NCBI GenBank assembly: GCA_044358815.1
Contig: JBIKNH010000057.1
Coordinates: 1 to 21,043, forward strand
Source: JBAXSK01 sp044358815
GTDB taxonomy: Bacteria; Cyanobacteriota; Cyanobacteriia; Pseudanabaenales; Pseudanabaenaceae
Reading direction: 5' to 3'
Length of the DNA stretch: 21,043 nucleotides
Positions 15,094-21,043 of the stretch are shown here, piece by piece. Each line of letters begins with the position of its first letter. Position 1 is the first letter of the stretch. A program made the position numbers and the translations under genes. The notes beneath the pieces were generated by a model. It made no database searches. It saw only the letters and a list, made by a program, of their open reading frames with translations, and was not told the origin of the DNA.

Positions 15094-15224
15094 GGAATCG
15101 TGAACGAAAAGGAAGTAGCAAACATTAGCCAAATATCAACTAGTTCTTAAACCTACTGCTAAAACTTAATTCAACCTACTTCTAGATGTTCATAGTCGTT
15201 TTGAAATAGATTCAGGTGATATTT

Positions 15225-15674
15225 ATGCTAGTACGTTGGCAACCTCTACAAGAAATTGAAGAAATCCGCCGTCAGTTTGATCGTGTATTTCGGGATGTGA
15301 GCGCTATAGATCAAGAATCTGTTAAAGGATGGGTTCCCGCTAGTGAGTTACGTGATGATGGCGACCATTTGACTCTAAAACTTGCTATTCCTGGGATTGA
15401 ACCGAAGGATCTAGATATTCAAGTGACAAAAGACTCATTGACCGTTGCTGGGGAACGTCATCTGGAACAGAAGGAAGAAGCCACAGAACAAGGCTATTAC
15501 TGGAGTGAAATTACCTATGGAAAATTCCGCCGTGTGTTTGCTTTGCCTGTGGCAGTAGAAAATGAACGGGTCAAGGCTGAATATACCAATGGTATGCTGA
15601 CATTGACTTTGCCTAAAGCCAGTGAGGTTAAAGCCTTCAAGGTTAGTGTTGCCGCTGATGGCGCAGGCTCCTAA
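15225..15674 (+). CDS. hspA: Small heat-shock protein, Hsp20/alpha-crystallin family (HspA-like)
   Basis: A 149-residue ATP-independent chaperone that binds unfolding proteins and, in cyanobacteria, also helps stabilise thylakoid membranes and phycobilisomes. A short N-terminal arm (MLVRWQPLQEIEEIRRQFDRVF) is followed by the alpha-crystallin domain at about 38-132 (PASELRDDGDHLTLKLAIPGI, DSLTVAGERHL, GKFRRVFALP) and the diagnostic NGMLTLTLPKA. The C-terminal tail carries the V-S-V form of the I/V-x-I/V motif used for oligomer assembly. The start at 15225 is chosen because AGGTGA (15214-15219) lies five bases before it. A GTG at 15216 in the same frame overlaps that site. It is convergent with clpB, its usual partner in disaggregation. 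Confidence 0.93.
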   Translation: MLVRWQPLQEIEEIRRQFDRVFRDVSAIDQESVKGWVPASELRDDGDHLTLKLAIPGIEPKDLDIQVTKDSLTVAGERHLEQKEEATEQGYYWSEITYGKFRRVFALPVAVENERVKAEYTNGMLTLTLPKASEVKAFKVSVAADGAGS

Positions 15675-15758
15675 AATAACCGAACCAAATCCTGATGGTT
15701 ATGAGGGTTTTAGTTATTTTGCTCCCCCGAATAGAATGATTCTGAGATAACGAATCAT

Positions 15759-15803
15759 ACCGCCCCCCATAAGGTGTAGTGTGCCAAGATGGGGGGCGGT
15801 TTA
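15759..15803 (+). terminator. GC-rich terminator hairpin of hsp20
   Basis: A perfect 12-bp stem ACCGCCCCCCAT/ATGGGGGGCGGT (15759-15770 with 15789-15800) is followed by TTTAAATT. A second, 7-bp hairpin ATGATTC/GAATCAT (15736-15742 with 15752-15758) abuts it upstream. Confidence 0.75.
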
Positions 15804-15845
15804 AATTATGAGTTATCTGTAAGCTTGACGCTTTCTACTATTGAC

Positions 15846-15952
15846 TATAGATGATTCAAATAAAAAACACAGCTTCGACTTCGCTCAGCTAACATAGACC
15901 GAGGACTGAGCGAAGTCGAAGTCTCCTCTACAAATCATTTTAAACAACTATA
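15846..15952. mobile_element. MITE-like dispersed repeat, copy 2 (well preserved)
   Basis: 107 bp bounded by imperfect terminal inverted repeats, TATAGATGATTCAAAT and its partner TATAGTTGTTTAAAAT (read from the other end), matching at 13 of 16 positions. Inside is a perfect 16-bp inverted repeat, CTTCGACTTCGCTCAG (15873-15888) with CTGAGCGAAGTCGAAG (15906-15921). The TA ends fit IS630-type target duplication. It ends ten bases from the clpB stop codon, between convergent hsp20 and clpB. Confidence 0.75.
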
Positions 15953-15961
15953 ATCTATTTC

Positions 15962-18616
15962 TTAAGTGAAAGTCAACTTGCCATCAGCAACATCAATCTG
16001 AATCACATGACCATCAGTGAACTCACCCGCAAGAATATGATTCGCAATGGGATTTTCAATTTCCCGCTGAATGGCACGACGCAAGGGACGAGCGCCAAAA
16101 GTCGGATCATAACCCACATCGCTAATGTAATCTTGGGCTGCTTCACTCAGCACCAGACTAATTTTTTGATCTGCTAGGCGCTTCTCAATTTGCATGATTT
16201 GCAGCTTCGCAATGGACCGAATCTGATTTTTCCGCAGGGAATGGAAAATTACCGTTTCATCAATCCGATTCAGAAACTCAGGGCGAAAATGCTTCTGTAA
16301 AGCTTGGATTACGCGATTTCGCATGGTTTCGTATTGTGTTTCATCGTCTGACATATCCAAAATGGAATCACTGCCGATGTTACTGGTCATAATGATCACA
16401 GTATTTTTACAGTCCACAACTCGCCCTTGACTATCGGTAATTCTGCCATCGTCAAGCACTTGTAATAGAATATTAAATACATCGGGATGAGCTTTTTCTA
16501 CTTCATCAAATAAAACGACAGAATAAGGACGACGACGCACTGCTTCAGAAAACTGCCCCCCTTCTTCATAACCCACATATCCAGGAGGTGCGCCAATCAA
16601 GCGGGATACAGCATGTTTTTCCATGTATTCCGACATATCTAGCCGAATCATGGACGTTTCTGAATCAAAAAGAAATTCCGCTAAGGTTCGAGCTAGCTCC
16701 GTTTTACCGACCCCCGTGGGTCCTAAAAACAAGAACGAACCAATGGGACGATTCGGATCTTTCAATCCCGCTCGTGCCCGTCGAATTGCTGCGGCAACAG
16801 AGCTCACCGCTTCCTCTTGACCAATGACCCGCTGATGCAAATGATCTTCCAAAAGTAAAAGTTTTTGACGTTCTGAAAGCAGGAGTTTTTTGAGGGGAAT
16901 TCCTGTCCAACGGGCGACGATTTCGGCAATATCATCTTCAGTTACCTGTTCGCGGAACAAAATTGAACCATCTGCCCTAGCTTGATTCAGGGCTAATTCA
17001 GACTCATCTAGTTTCTGTTCTAATTCCGTGAGACGACCATATTTCAGTTCTGCTGCTCGATTGAGGTCAAATTCTCGCTCTGCTTGTTCAATTTGGAGCT
17101 TAGTATGATCGATTTTTTCTTTCAATTCCCGTAAATTGTCAATGGATTCTTTTTCTTGTTGCCAGCGCTGACTCAGCACATCTTGTTTAGTTTGCAATTC
17201 GTCAATTTCTCGTTGCAACTTCTCGAGGCGATCCTGTACTGCCTGACTGGTTTTAGGGCGATAAATCACCTTGCCTGATTCTTCCGCCCGTTCCAAAGGC
17301 GTGACAACTCCCTCTTTTTGCAGAGAAAGTCGTTCCATTTCCAATTGCATTAACCGCCGATCAATTTCATCTAATTCCACTGGTTTAGATGTAATTTCCA
17401 TTTTCATTTTAGCGGCAGCTTCATCTACCACATCAATGGCTTTGTCTGGTAAAAAACGTTCGGGAATATAACGATGAGATAGAGTTGCTGCCGCTACCAG
17501 TGCGGAGTCTGAGATTTGGACACCGTGATGTACTTCGTAACGTTCCTTTAAACCACGCAAAATAGAAATGGTATCTTCTACCGTAGGCTGATCCACTAGA
17601 ACTTGTTGAAATCGCCGTTCTAGGGCAGCATCTTTCTCAATGTATTTGCGATATTCATCTAGGGTTGTCGCACCAATACACCGCAGTTCACCCCGCGCTA
17701 ACATTGGTTTCAAGAGATTTCCGGCATCCATTGCCCCTTGCTGAGTTGCTCCGGCTCCGACCACCGTATGCAGTTCATCAATAAATAAAACAATTTTGCC
17801 ATCGGAAGCAAGAACTTCCTTCAGAATTGCCTTGAGCCGATCTTCAAATTCGCCGCGATACTTTGCCCCAGCCACAAGGGAACCCATATCTAAACTAATC
17901 AGGGTGCGGTCTTTGAGGGACTCCGGCACATCACCGCGAATGATCCGCTGCGCCAAACCTTCAGCAATGGCAGTTTTACCCACCCCTGGTTCCCCAATCA
18001 ACACGGGATTATTTTTAGTCCGTCGGGATAAAACCTGCACCACGCGGCGAATTTCATCATCACGCCCAATCACAGGATCGAGTTTGCCTTCCTTGGCTTG
18101 GGCAGTGAGATCACGCCCGTATTTTTCCAAAGCGGCATATTTAGCTTCGGGATTTTGATCAGTAATGACCTGATTACCGCGAATATCTTTAATAGTTTTC
18201 TCTATGCTTTTGCGAGTGATACTTAAGTCCCGACAGATGCGCTTGCCAATGCGGTCATCATCCGCCAAGCCAATCAGCAAATGCTCCACAGAAATATATT
18301 CATCACCAAATTCGACCCGTGCCGCCTCAGCATGGTCGAGCCATAGTTCTAGACTGCGCCCCAAATACAACTGATCAATTTTGCCCACCTTTGGCTGACG
18401 GCGTAAAAATTCATCCACCTGTCGCTTGACCCGCCCCAAAGGGATTGCCGCCGCGTTGAGAATCTCTGTGGTTAGCCCTTCCTCCTGTTCCAGCATTGCC
18501 AATAGTAAATGCTCGGTTTCGAGTTGCTGGTGCTGAAAGCGACGCGCCACGTCCTGAGACTTGACAATTGCTTCCCACGTTTTTTCGGTAAATTGATTTG
18601 GATTAGTCGGCTGCAT
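15962..18616 (-). CDS. clpB: ATP-dependent disaggregase ClpB
   Basis: 884 residues, a full-length Hsp100 protein that forms a hexamer and threads aggregated polypeptides through its pore with DnaK help. The N domain spans about 1-150. The first AAA+ module has Walker A GEPGVGKT (208-215), Walker B LFIDE (277-281), pore loop KYRG (252-255) and arginines at 334-335. The coiled-coil M domain, about 405-540, distinguishes ClpB from ClpA/ClpC. The second AAA+ module has Walker A GPTGVGKT (632-639), pore loop GYVGYEEGG and Walker B VLFDE (701-705). There is no P loop for ClpP binding. The start MQPTNPNQFTEKTWEAI matches the family, although no strong ribosome binding site is seen. Cyanobacteria usually have a heat-inducible and a constitutive ClpB. 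Proximity to hsp20 hints at the inducible one, but the sequence does not decide it. Confidence 0.97.
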   Translation of the reverse strand: MQPTNPNQFTEKTWEAIVKSQDVARRFQHQQLETEHLLLAMLEQEEGLTTEILNAAAIPLGRVKRQVDEFLRRQPKVGKIDQLYLGRSLELWLDHAEAARVEFGDEYISVEHLLIGLADDDRIGKRICRDLSITRKSIEKTIKDIRGNQVITDQNPEAKYAALEKYGRDLTAQAKEGKLDPVIGRDDEIRRVVQVLSRRTKNNPVLIGEPGVGKTAIAEGLAQRIIRGDVPESLKDRTLISLDMGSLVAGAKYRGEFEDRLKAILKEVLASDGKIVLFIDELHTVVGAGATQQGAMDAGNLLKPMLARGELRCIGATTLDEYRKYIEKDAALERRFQQVLVDQPTVEDTISILRGLKERYEVHHGVQISDSALVAAATLSHRYIPERFLPDKAIDVVDEAAAKMKMEITSKPVELDEIDRRLMQLEMERLSLQKEGVVTPLERAEESGKVIYRPKTSQAVQDRLEKLQREIDELQTKQDVLSQRWQQEKESIDNLRELKEKIDHTKLQIEQAEREFDLNRAAELKYGRLTELEQKLDESELALNQARADGSILFREQVTEDDIAEIVARWTGIPLKKLLLSERQKLLLLEDHLHQRVIGQEEAVSSVAAAIRRARAGLKDPNRPIGSFLFLGPTGVGKTELARTLAEFLFDSETSMIRLDMSEYMEKHAVSRLIGAPPGYVGYEEGGQFSEAVRRRPYSVVLFDEVEKAHPDVFNILLQVLDDGRITDSQGRVVDCKNTVIIMTSNIGSDSILDMSDDETQYETMRNRVIQALQKHFRPEFLNRIDETVIFHSLRKNQIRSIAKLQIMQIEKRLADQKISLVLSEAAQDYISDVGYDPTFGARPLRRAIQREIENPIANHILAGEFTDGHVIQIDVADGKLTFT

Positions 18617-18642
18617 GGGCTTTTTGTAACAATGCTTAACCT

Positions 18643-18656
18643 CTATGAAATCATAG
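18643..18656. promoter_or_regulatory. Inverted repeat in the clpB leader
   Basis: CTATGA-AA-TCATAG, a perfect 6-bp inverted repeat with a 2-bp centre, lies 26 bp upstream of the clpB start codon. It may be an operator or a small leader hairpin. The regulator is unknown. Confidence 0.35.
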
Positions 18657-18672
18657 TCTAGAAGAGGCTCAC

Positions 18673-18725
18673 CTAGGGGATATCATCAATCAGCGATGCA
18701 ATCTTTGCTAGAAAAGGGTTTTAGG
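18673..18725 (+). repeat. Direct repeat A flanking the toxin-antitoxin island
   Basis: 53 bp beginning CTAGGGG, with the shared blocks TCATC, TGCAATCT and TAGAAAAGGGTTT and ending TAGG. It aligns to 19971-20025 in the same orientation, with all three long blocks identical. It lies just upstream of the clpB start. Confidence 0.65.
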
Positions 18726-18889
18726 AAAGGTTAAACTTGGTAAATTAAGAGGCTTAAACTTTGGTCTAGACTGGACTTCAGATTTAAACGATGACTAGAT
18801 CTAACAATTTCTGAGGTGGTGGCTCGGTTTGGATAACGAAAATAATGTAGCAACCAACCTAAATAATAATATTATCGGGCTAACACGCC

Positions 18890-19047
18890 ATTTAGGTGAT
18901 TAGACAGAATTTTTCCGTCTAAATACCCCAAATGGGTATGTTAGGCAGGATTTTTCAGCATAACATGACATACAGGGTGATTAGGCGGAAACTTGACTTT
19001 CTGGCTATATCGTCTATAGTGACATTAGACAGAAATTTTCCATCTAA
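18890..19047. repeat. Cluster of four hairpin-forming repeats, 40-44 bp period
   Basis: Units around TTAGRCRGAA begin at 18900, 18941, 18981 and 19025. Units 1 and 3 also share the preceding context, TAACA-x-G-x-CAT-xx-AGG and then TGATTAG. Unit 1 folds as TTAGAC/GTCTAA (18900-18905 with 18917-18922) and is followed by a perfect ATACCC/GGGTAT hairpin (18923-18928 with 18934-18939). Unit 4 folds as TTAGA/TCTAA. It is not a CRISPR, because units are degenerate and spacers too short and related. Confidence 0.6.
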
Positions 19048-19061
19048 TATATAGTTAAATA

Positions 19062-19142
19062 ATGGCTGTAGTAATTATTATCCTAGTCATAATCATTATC
19101 ATTCTTTCAGTCGCGCTGGGAAACAGCATGGATAAAAAGTAG
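19062..19142 (+). CDS. Candidate 26-residue hydrophobic membrane peptide
   Basis: ATG to TAG encodes M-A, then an unbroken run of Val, Ile and Leu (residues 3-15, VVIIILVIIIIIL), then SVALGNSMDKK. This is a single membrane-spanning helix with a short charged C-terminal tail. No ribosome binding site is obvious, and upstream is the hairpin cluster ending about 15 bp away. The composition resembles small membrane toxins of type I systems or tiny accessory subunits, but no known family is recognised. ATT/ATC-rich codons could arise by chance in AT-rich DNA, so the call is tentative. It lies 85 bp before the DUF433 gene on the same strand. Confidence 0.35.
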   Translation: MAVVIIILVIIIIILSVALGNSMDKK

Positions 19143-19227
19143 AATTTTTATCATAAGGGAATTGCGAATAGCGACAATCATAAAACTGCTAGAATATGGC
19201 AGCTTAGCTAGGTGAAAACAAAGTATT

Positions 19228-19539
19228 ATGTTAACCGTCAGTTATCCGCATATCGAAAAAAGCGATCACCAATCAGCACGTTTGCAACGGTTGCCACGCA
19301 TTAGAATTGCCCAAATCGTCATGGACTATATTGCCTATGGTTGGTCGGTAGAGGAGATCTGTCGTCAGCACCCTTACTTAACCCTAGCCGAAGCCCATGC
19401 AGCAATGGGTTACTATTTTGATCATCAAGAAGAAATTGATCAAGAAATTAGCCAAGAGTTACAGCAAGTGCAAGAAAATATGACTCAAGCCGCTAAGTCA
19501 CCTTTCTACATTCGTATGAAAGCTAAAGGACTGCTGTAA
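19228..19539 (+). CDS. DUF433 family antitoxin-like protein
   Basis: 103 residues. The core, about 24-75, RIRIAQIVMDYIAYGWSVEEICRQHPYLTLAEAHAAMGYYFDH, is the DUF433 winged-helix-like domain. Its members sit next to PIN-like toxins and are thought to act as VapB-type antitoxins and autorepressors. The C-terminal tail (about 76-103), charged and helical (EIDQEISQELQQVQENM), is a probable toxin-binding segment. The stop codon touches the next start, which is typical of such pairs. TAGGTGA lies about 12 bases before the ATG and may serve as ribosome binding site. Function is inferred from family and context. Confidence 0.85.
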   Translation: MLTVSYPHIEKSDHQSARLQRLPRIRIAQIVMDYIAYGWSVEEICRQHPYLTLAEAHAAMGYYFDHQEEIDQEISQELQQVQENMTQAAKSPFYIRMKAKGLL

Positions 19540-19890
19540 ATGGCTATTGCTTTGTACATGGATGTTCATGTTCCTCAAGCGATCACTGAGCAGTTACGTC
19601 GCCGAGATATAGACGTACTGACAGCAACTGAGGACGGATCTCAAAAACTTCCTGACGATCAGCTTTTAGCAAGAGTCACGGAGCTTAAGCGCGTTCTCTT
19701 TACCCAAGATATTCGTTTTAGAGTTTTAGCCGAAACTTGGCAGATAGAAGGCAAACAGTTTTCTGGGTTAATCTTTGGTCATCAACTTGGAGGCACAATT
19801 GGTCAATTTGTTAAGGATTTAGAATTGATTGCTAAGACTTCTGAACCTGATGAATGGATCGATGTGGTTGAATATATCCCGTTTAAGTGA
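19540..19890 (+). CDS. DUF5615 PIN-like toxin
   Basis: 116 residues starting directly after the TAA of the DUF433 gene, with no spacer. The DUF5615 layout is clear: MDVHVPQAITEQLRRRDIDVLTA at the N-terminus (D8), LPDDQLL (D39/D40) and VLFTQDIRF (D57), the acidic residues expected for a PIN-type metal-dependent RNase site. The C-terminal half (FSGLIFGHQLGGTIGQFVKDLELI) matches family members. The probable action is RNA cleavage when released from the partner. The target is unknown. Confidence 0.85.
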   Translation: MAIALYMDVHVPQAITEQLRRRDIDVLTATEDGSQKLPDDQLLARVTELKRVLFTQDIRFRVLAETWQIEGKQFSGLIFGHQLGGTIGQFVKDLELIAKTSEPDEWIDVVEYIPFK

Positions 19891-19970
19891 GATGCCATCA
19901 CATAACTAGACCGTTAGATCTTTTCTGGAGTAAAGCCATGATTGCTCCACAATTGTCATTTTTGCTATCT

Positions 19971-20025
19971 CTAGGGGCTGTCATCGATTCGCCCTGCAAT
20001 CTCTCTGATAGAAAAGGGTTTCAGG
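19971..20025 (+). repeat. Direct repeat B flanking the toxin-antitoxin island
   Basis: 55 bp beginning CTAGGGG, with TCATC, TGCAATCT and TAGAAAAGGGTTT and ending CAGG. It aligns with repeat A at 18673-18725 in the same orientation, 1298 bp away start to start. Confidence 0.65.
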
Positions 20026-20147
20026 CTTTTAGGGTAGATAAAACACACTTGACGTACTCCCCCGTTTAGAAAGTTGATTGACATCATCCAGACTAAACAT
20101 TGAAAAACGGTGGCTTGACACTTCACAACTCATCAAACACGACTGGT

Positions 20148-20199
20148 AAAAAACACAACGACTTCCAGATTCACCTCGTAGGAGATGTAAATCTGGAAG
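20148..20199 (-). terminator. Probable groEL transcription terminator
   Basis: A perfect 10-bp stem CTTCCAGATT/AATCTGGAAG (20162-20171 with 20190-20199), whose loop can pair further (CACCTC with GAGATG, one mismatch). On the minus strand, six T residues (complement of 20148-20153) follow after eight bases. It lies about 75 bases beyond the groEL stop codon. Confidence 0.6.
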
Positions 20200-20272
20200 C
20201 CATTACGGTTAATCAAACGCTTTATGGGATGTTTAGGACATTTAGGGCACAGTCTATGGGGCAGGCAAAAGC

Positions 20273-21043
20273 CTACATCATGCCACCCATACCGCCCATG
20301 CCACCCATACCAGGCATACCGCCACCACCGGCAGGCATATCAACCTTCTTCTCCGGCTTTTCCACCACTAGGGCTTCGGTGGTCAACACCATTCCAGCCA
20401 CAGAAGCAGCATTCTGCAAGGAAGAACGCACTACCTTAGCCGGATCGATAATCCCAGCGGCAATCATGTCTACATATTCGCCCTTGAGTGCGTCAAAGCC
20501 TTCAGTGAATGACATTTCCTTGACTTTCTCAACTACGACCATACCTTCCAAACCAGCATTGATACTGATCTGACGCAACGGAGCTTCCAAAGACTTGCCT
20601 ACGATGTCAGCACCGATCGCTTCTTCGTTCTTCAAAGTAGCCTTGAATTCATTCAAAGCAGCTACCAAATGTACCAAGGTTGCGCCACCACCAGGGACGA
20701 TACCTTCTTCAACGGCAGCACGGGTCGCATTGAGGGCATCTTCGATCCGGAGCTTGCGATCCTTCAATTCAGTTTCTGTTGCTGCACCAACTTTGATTAC
20801 AGCCACGCCGCCAGCCATCTTGGCGATGCGCTCTTGCAGCTTTTCAGAATCATATTCAGAATCGCTTTCTTCCAATTCCTTCCGCAATTGAGCCACGCGC
20901 TTGTCAATGGCAGCCTTATTATCCACACCAGAAAAGATGGTGGTCTTGTCCTTAGCGACGGTCACCCTGCGGGCAGTACCCAACATCTCGAGACTTACGC
21001 TGTCTATGGTTGTACCAGTGTCTTCGGAAACCAAAGTACCACC
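20273..21043 (-). CDS. groEL: Chaperonin GroEL, C-terminal part, 5' end outside the window
   Basis: About 257 C-terminal residues of a protein of roughly 545. The frame is open to the window edge, so the start is not seen. It contains the end of the apical domain (GGTLVSEDTG, LGTARRVTVAKD), the intermediate and equatorial segments (VEEGIVPGGGATLVH, DPAKVVRSSLQNAASVAGMVLTTEALV) and the flexible tail ending GGMGGMGGMM. GroEL forms a double ring that refolds proteins in the cytoplasm. Whether groES lies upstream (GroEL1) or not (GroEL2) cannot be judged here. A terminator-like hairpin follows, so it is the last gene of its transcript. Confidence 0.97.
   Translation of the reverse strand, partial: GGTLVSEDTGTTIDSVSLEMLGTARRVTVAKDKTTIFSGVDNKAAIDKRVAQLRKELEESDSEYDSEKLQERIAKMAGGVAVIKVGAATETELKDRKLRIEDALNATRAAVEEGIVPGGGATLVHLVAALNEFKATLKNEEAIGADIVGKSLEAPLRQISINAGLEGMVVVEKVKEMSFTEGFDALKGEYVDMIAAGIIDPAKVVRSSLQNAASVAGMVLTTEALVVEKPEKKVDMPAGGGGMPGMGGMGGMGGMM

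Larger units (their letters stand above)
14444..15215. other. Intergenic region between PEP-CTERM gene 2 and hsp20
   Basis: A divergent control region of about 0.77 kb with no gene. It contains a triple 11-bp repeat (14740-14773), a 14-bp tandem duplication (14819-14846), a short perfect hairpin (15026-15043) and a candidate promoter for hsp20 (15065-15093). No CIRCE element (TTAGCACTC-N9-GAGTGCTAA) is visible. Confidence 0.55.
18617..19061. other. Region between clpB and the micro-ORF
   Basis: Besides the clpB leader palindrome, direct repeat A and the hairpin cluster, this stretch (about 445 bp) is AT-rich with no open frame of note. It should contain the minus-strand clpB promoter and the plus-strand promoter for the micro-ORF or toxin-antitoxin genes, but no textbook -35/-10 pair was found. 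Confidence 0.5.
19891..20272. other. Intergenic region between the toxin gene and groEL
   Basis: Contains direct repeat B (19971-20025), a degenerate insertion-sequence-end-like motif TTGACGTACTCCCCCG (20049-20064) and a strong hairpin (20162-20199). Two TTTAGG words at 20232 and 20241 echo the repeats upstream of PEP-CTERM gene 1. No supported gene was found. Confidence 0.5.

Noticed and set aside
14444..15224. CIRCE (HrcA) operator upstream of hsp20
   Set aside because: No TTAGCACTC/GAGTGCTAA pair was found by reading both strands.
17796..18158. Plus-strand frame of 120 codons
   Set aside because: Antisense shadow of the first ATPase module of clpB.
18890..19047. Possible CRISPR array
   Set aside because: Only four degenerate units, no identical repeats, related sequence between units, and no cas genes in the window.
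19162..19195. Promoter TTGCGA ... TAGAAT before the DUF433 gene
   Set aside because: The spacer is 22 bp, too long for a normal sigma-70 promoter.
19887..20069. Plus-strand frame of 60 codons after the toxin gene
   Set aside because: It spans direct repeat B and has no start context or recognised motif. It could be a decayed transposon tail, but that cannot be supported.
20100..20573. Plus-strand frame of 157 codons overlapping groEL
   Set aside because: Mostly antisense to groEL. Its Pro-rich stretch is the complement of the GGM tail.

Overview
The window reads as chromosomal DNA of a cyanobacterium, probably a filamentous or Limnothrix/Pseudanabaena-like lineage (the genus is inference). 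Supporting markers are a SigF-type group 3 sigma factor, a DUF3119 protein, two secreted proteins with the VPVP form of the PEP-CTERM anchor, an HspA-type small heat-shock protein, a DUF433/DUF5615 toxin-antitoxin pair, and small conserved families of the kind seen in cyanobacteria. Only one HIP1-type GCGATCGC octamer was noticed (about 11444).

Layout. Positions 1-522 hold the last codons and right terminal repeat of an IS630-like insertion sequence, then a short MITE-like repeat. Positions 523-5974 carry three minus-strand genes: a sigF-like sigma factor with a long acidic N-terminal extension, a DUF255/YyaL-type thioredoxin-domain protein, and a stand-alone GAF protein, separated by long AT-rich spacers. 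Positions 6792-8032 hold a plus-strand pair of uncharacterised genes (coiled-coil protein, then a 200-residue protein). Positions 8084-9130 hold two small conserved genes (one is DUF3119) and tRNA-Tyr with its own promoter and terminator. Positions 9389-12092 encode an unrecognised two-domain protein and a GAF/HD-GYP phosphodiesterase that carries a large insert. Positions 12264-14443 encode two neighbouring PEP-CTERM surface proteins on the minus strand. The first has an array of about ten degenerate 14-bp repeats in its leader. In the second, the signal-peptide start codon is one base out of frame at an A6 run.

Positions 15225-21043 form a chaperone region: hsp20 (+), clpB (-) and the 3' half of groEL (-). 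Small heat-shock proteins hold aggregates in a recoverable state, ClpB extracts polypeptides from them, and GroEL refolds the products, so these three act in one protein-rescue route. Between clpB and groEL sits an apparent insertion. It contains a hairpin-rich repeat cluster, a 26-residue hydrophobic peptide ORF and the DUF433/DUF5615 pair, and it is bracketed by two directly repeated 53-55 bp sequences.

Most notable observations: the out-of-frame signal peptide (14435-14443); the bracketed toxin-antitoxin island with its hydrophobic micro-ORF (18673-20025); the shared terminal repeats of the IS630 remnant and the two MITE copies; the 14-bp repeat leader (13204-13344); and a three-copy 11-bp repeat that nearly matches the cyanobacterial Pho box (14740-14773). 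No wholly new multi-gene defence system is evident.
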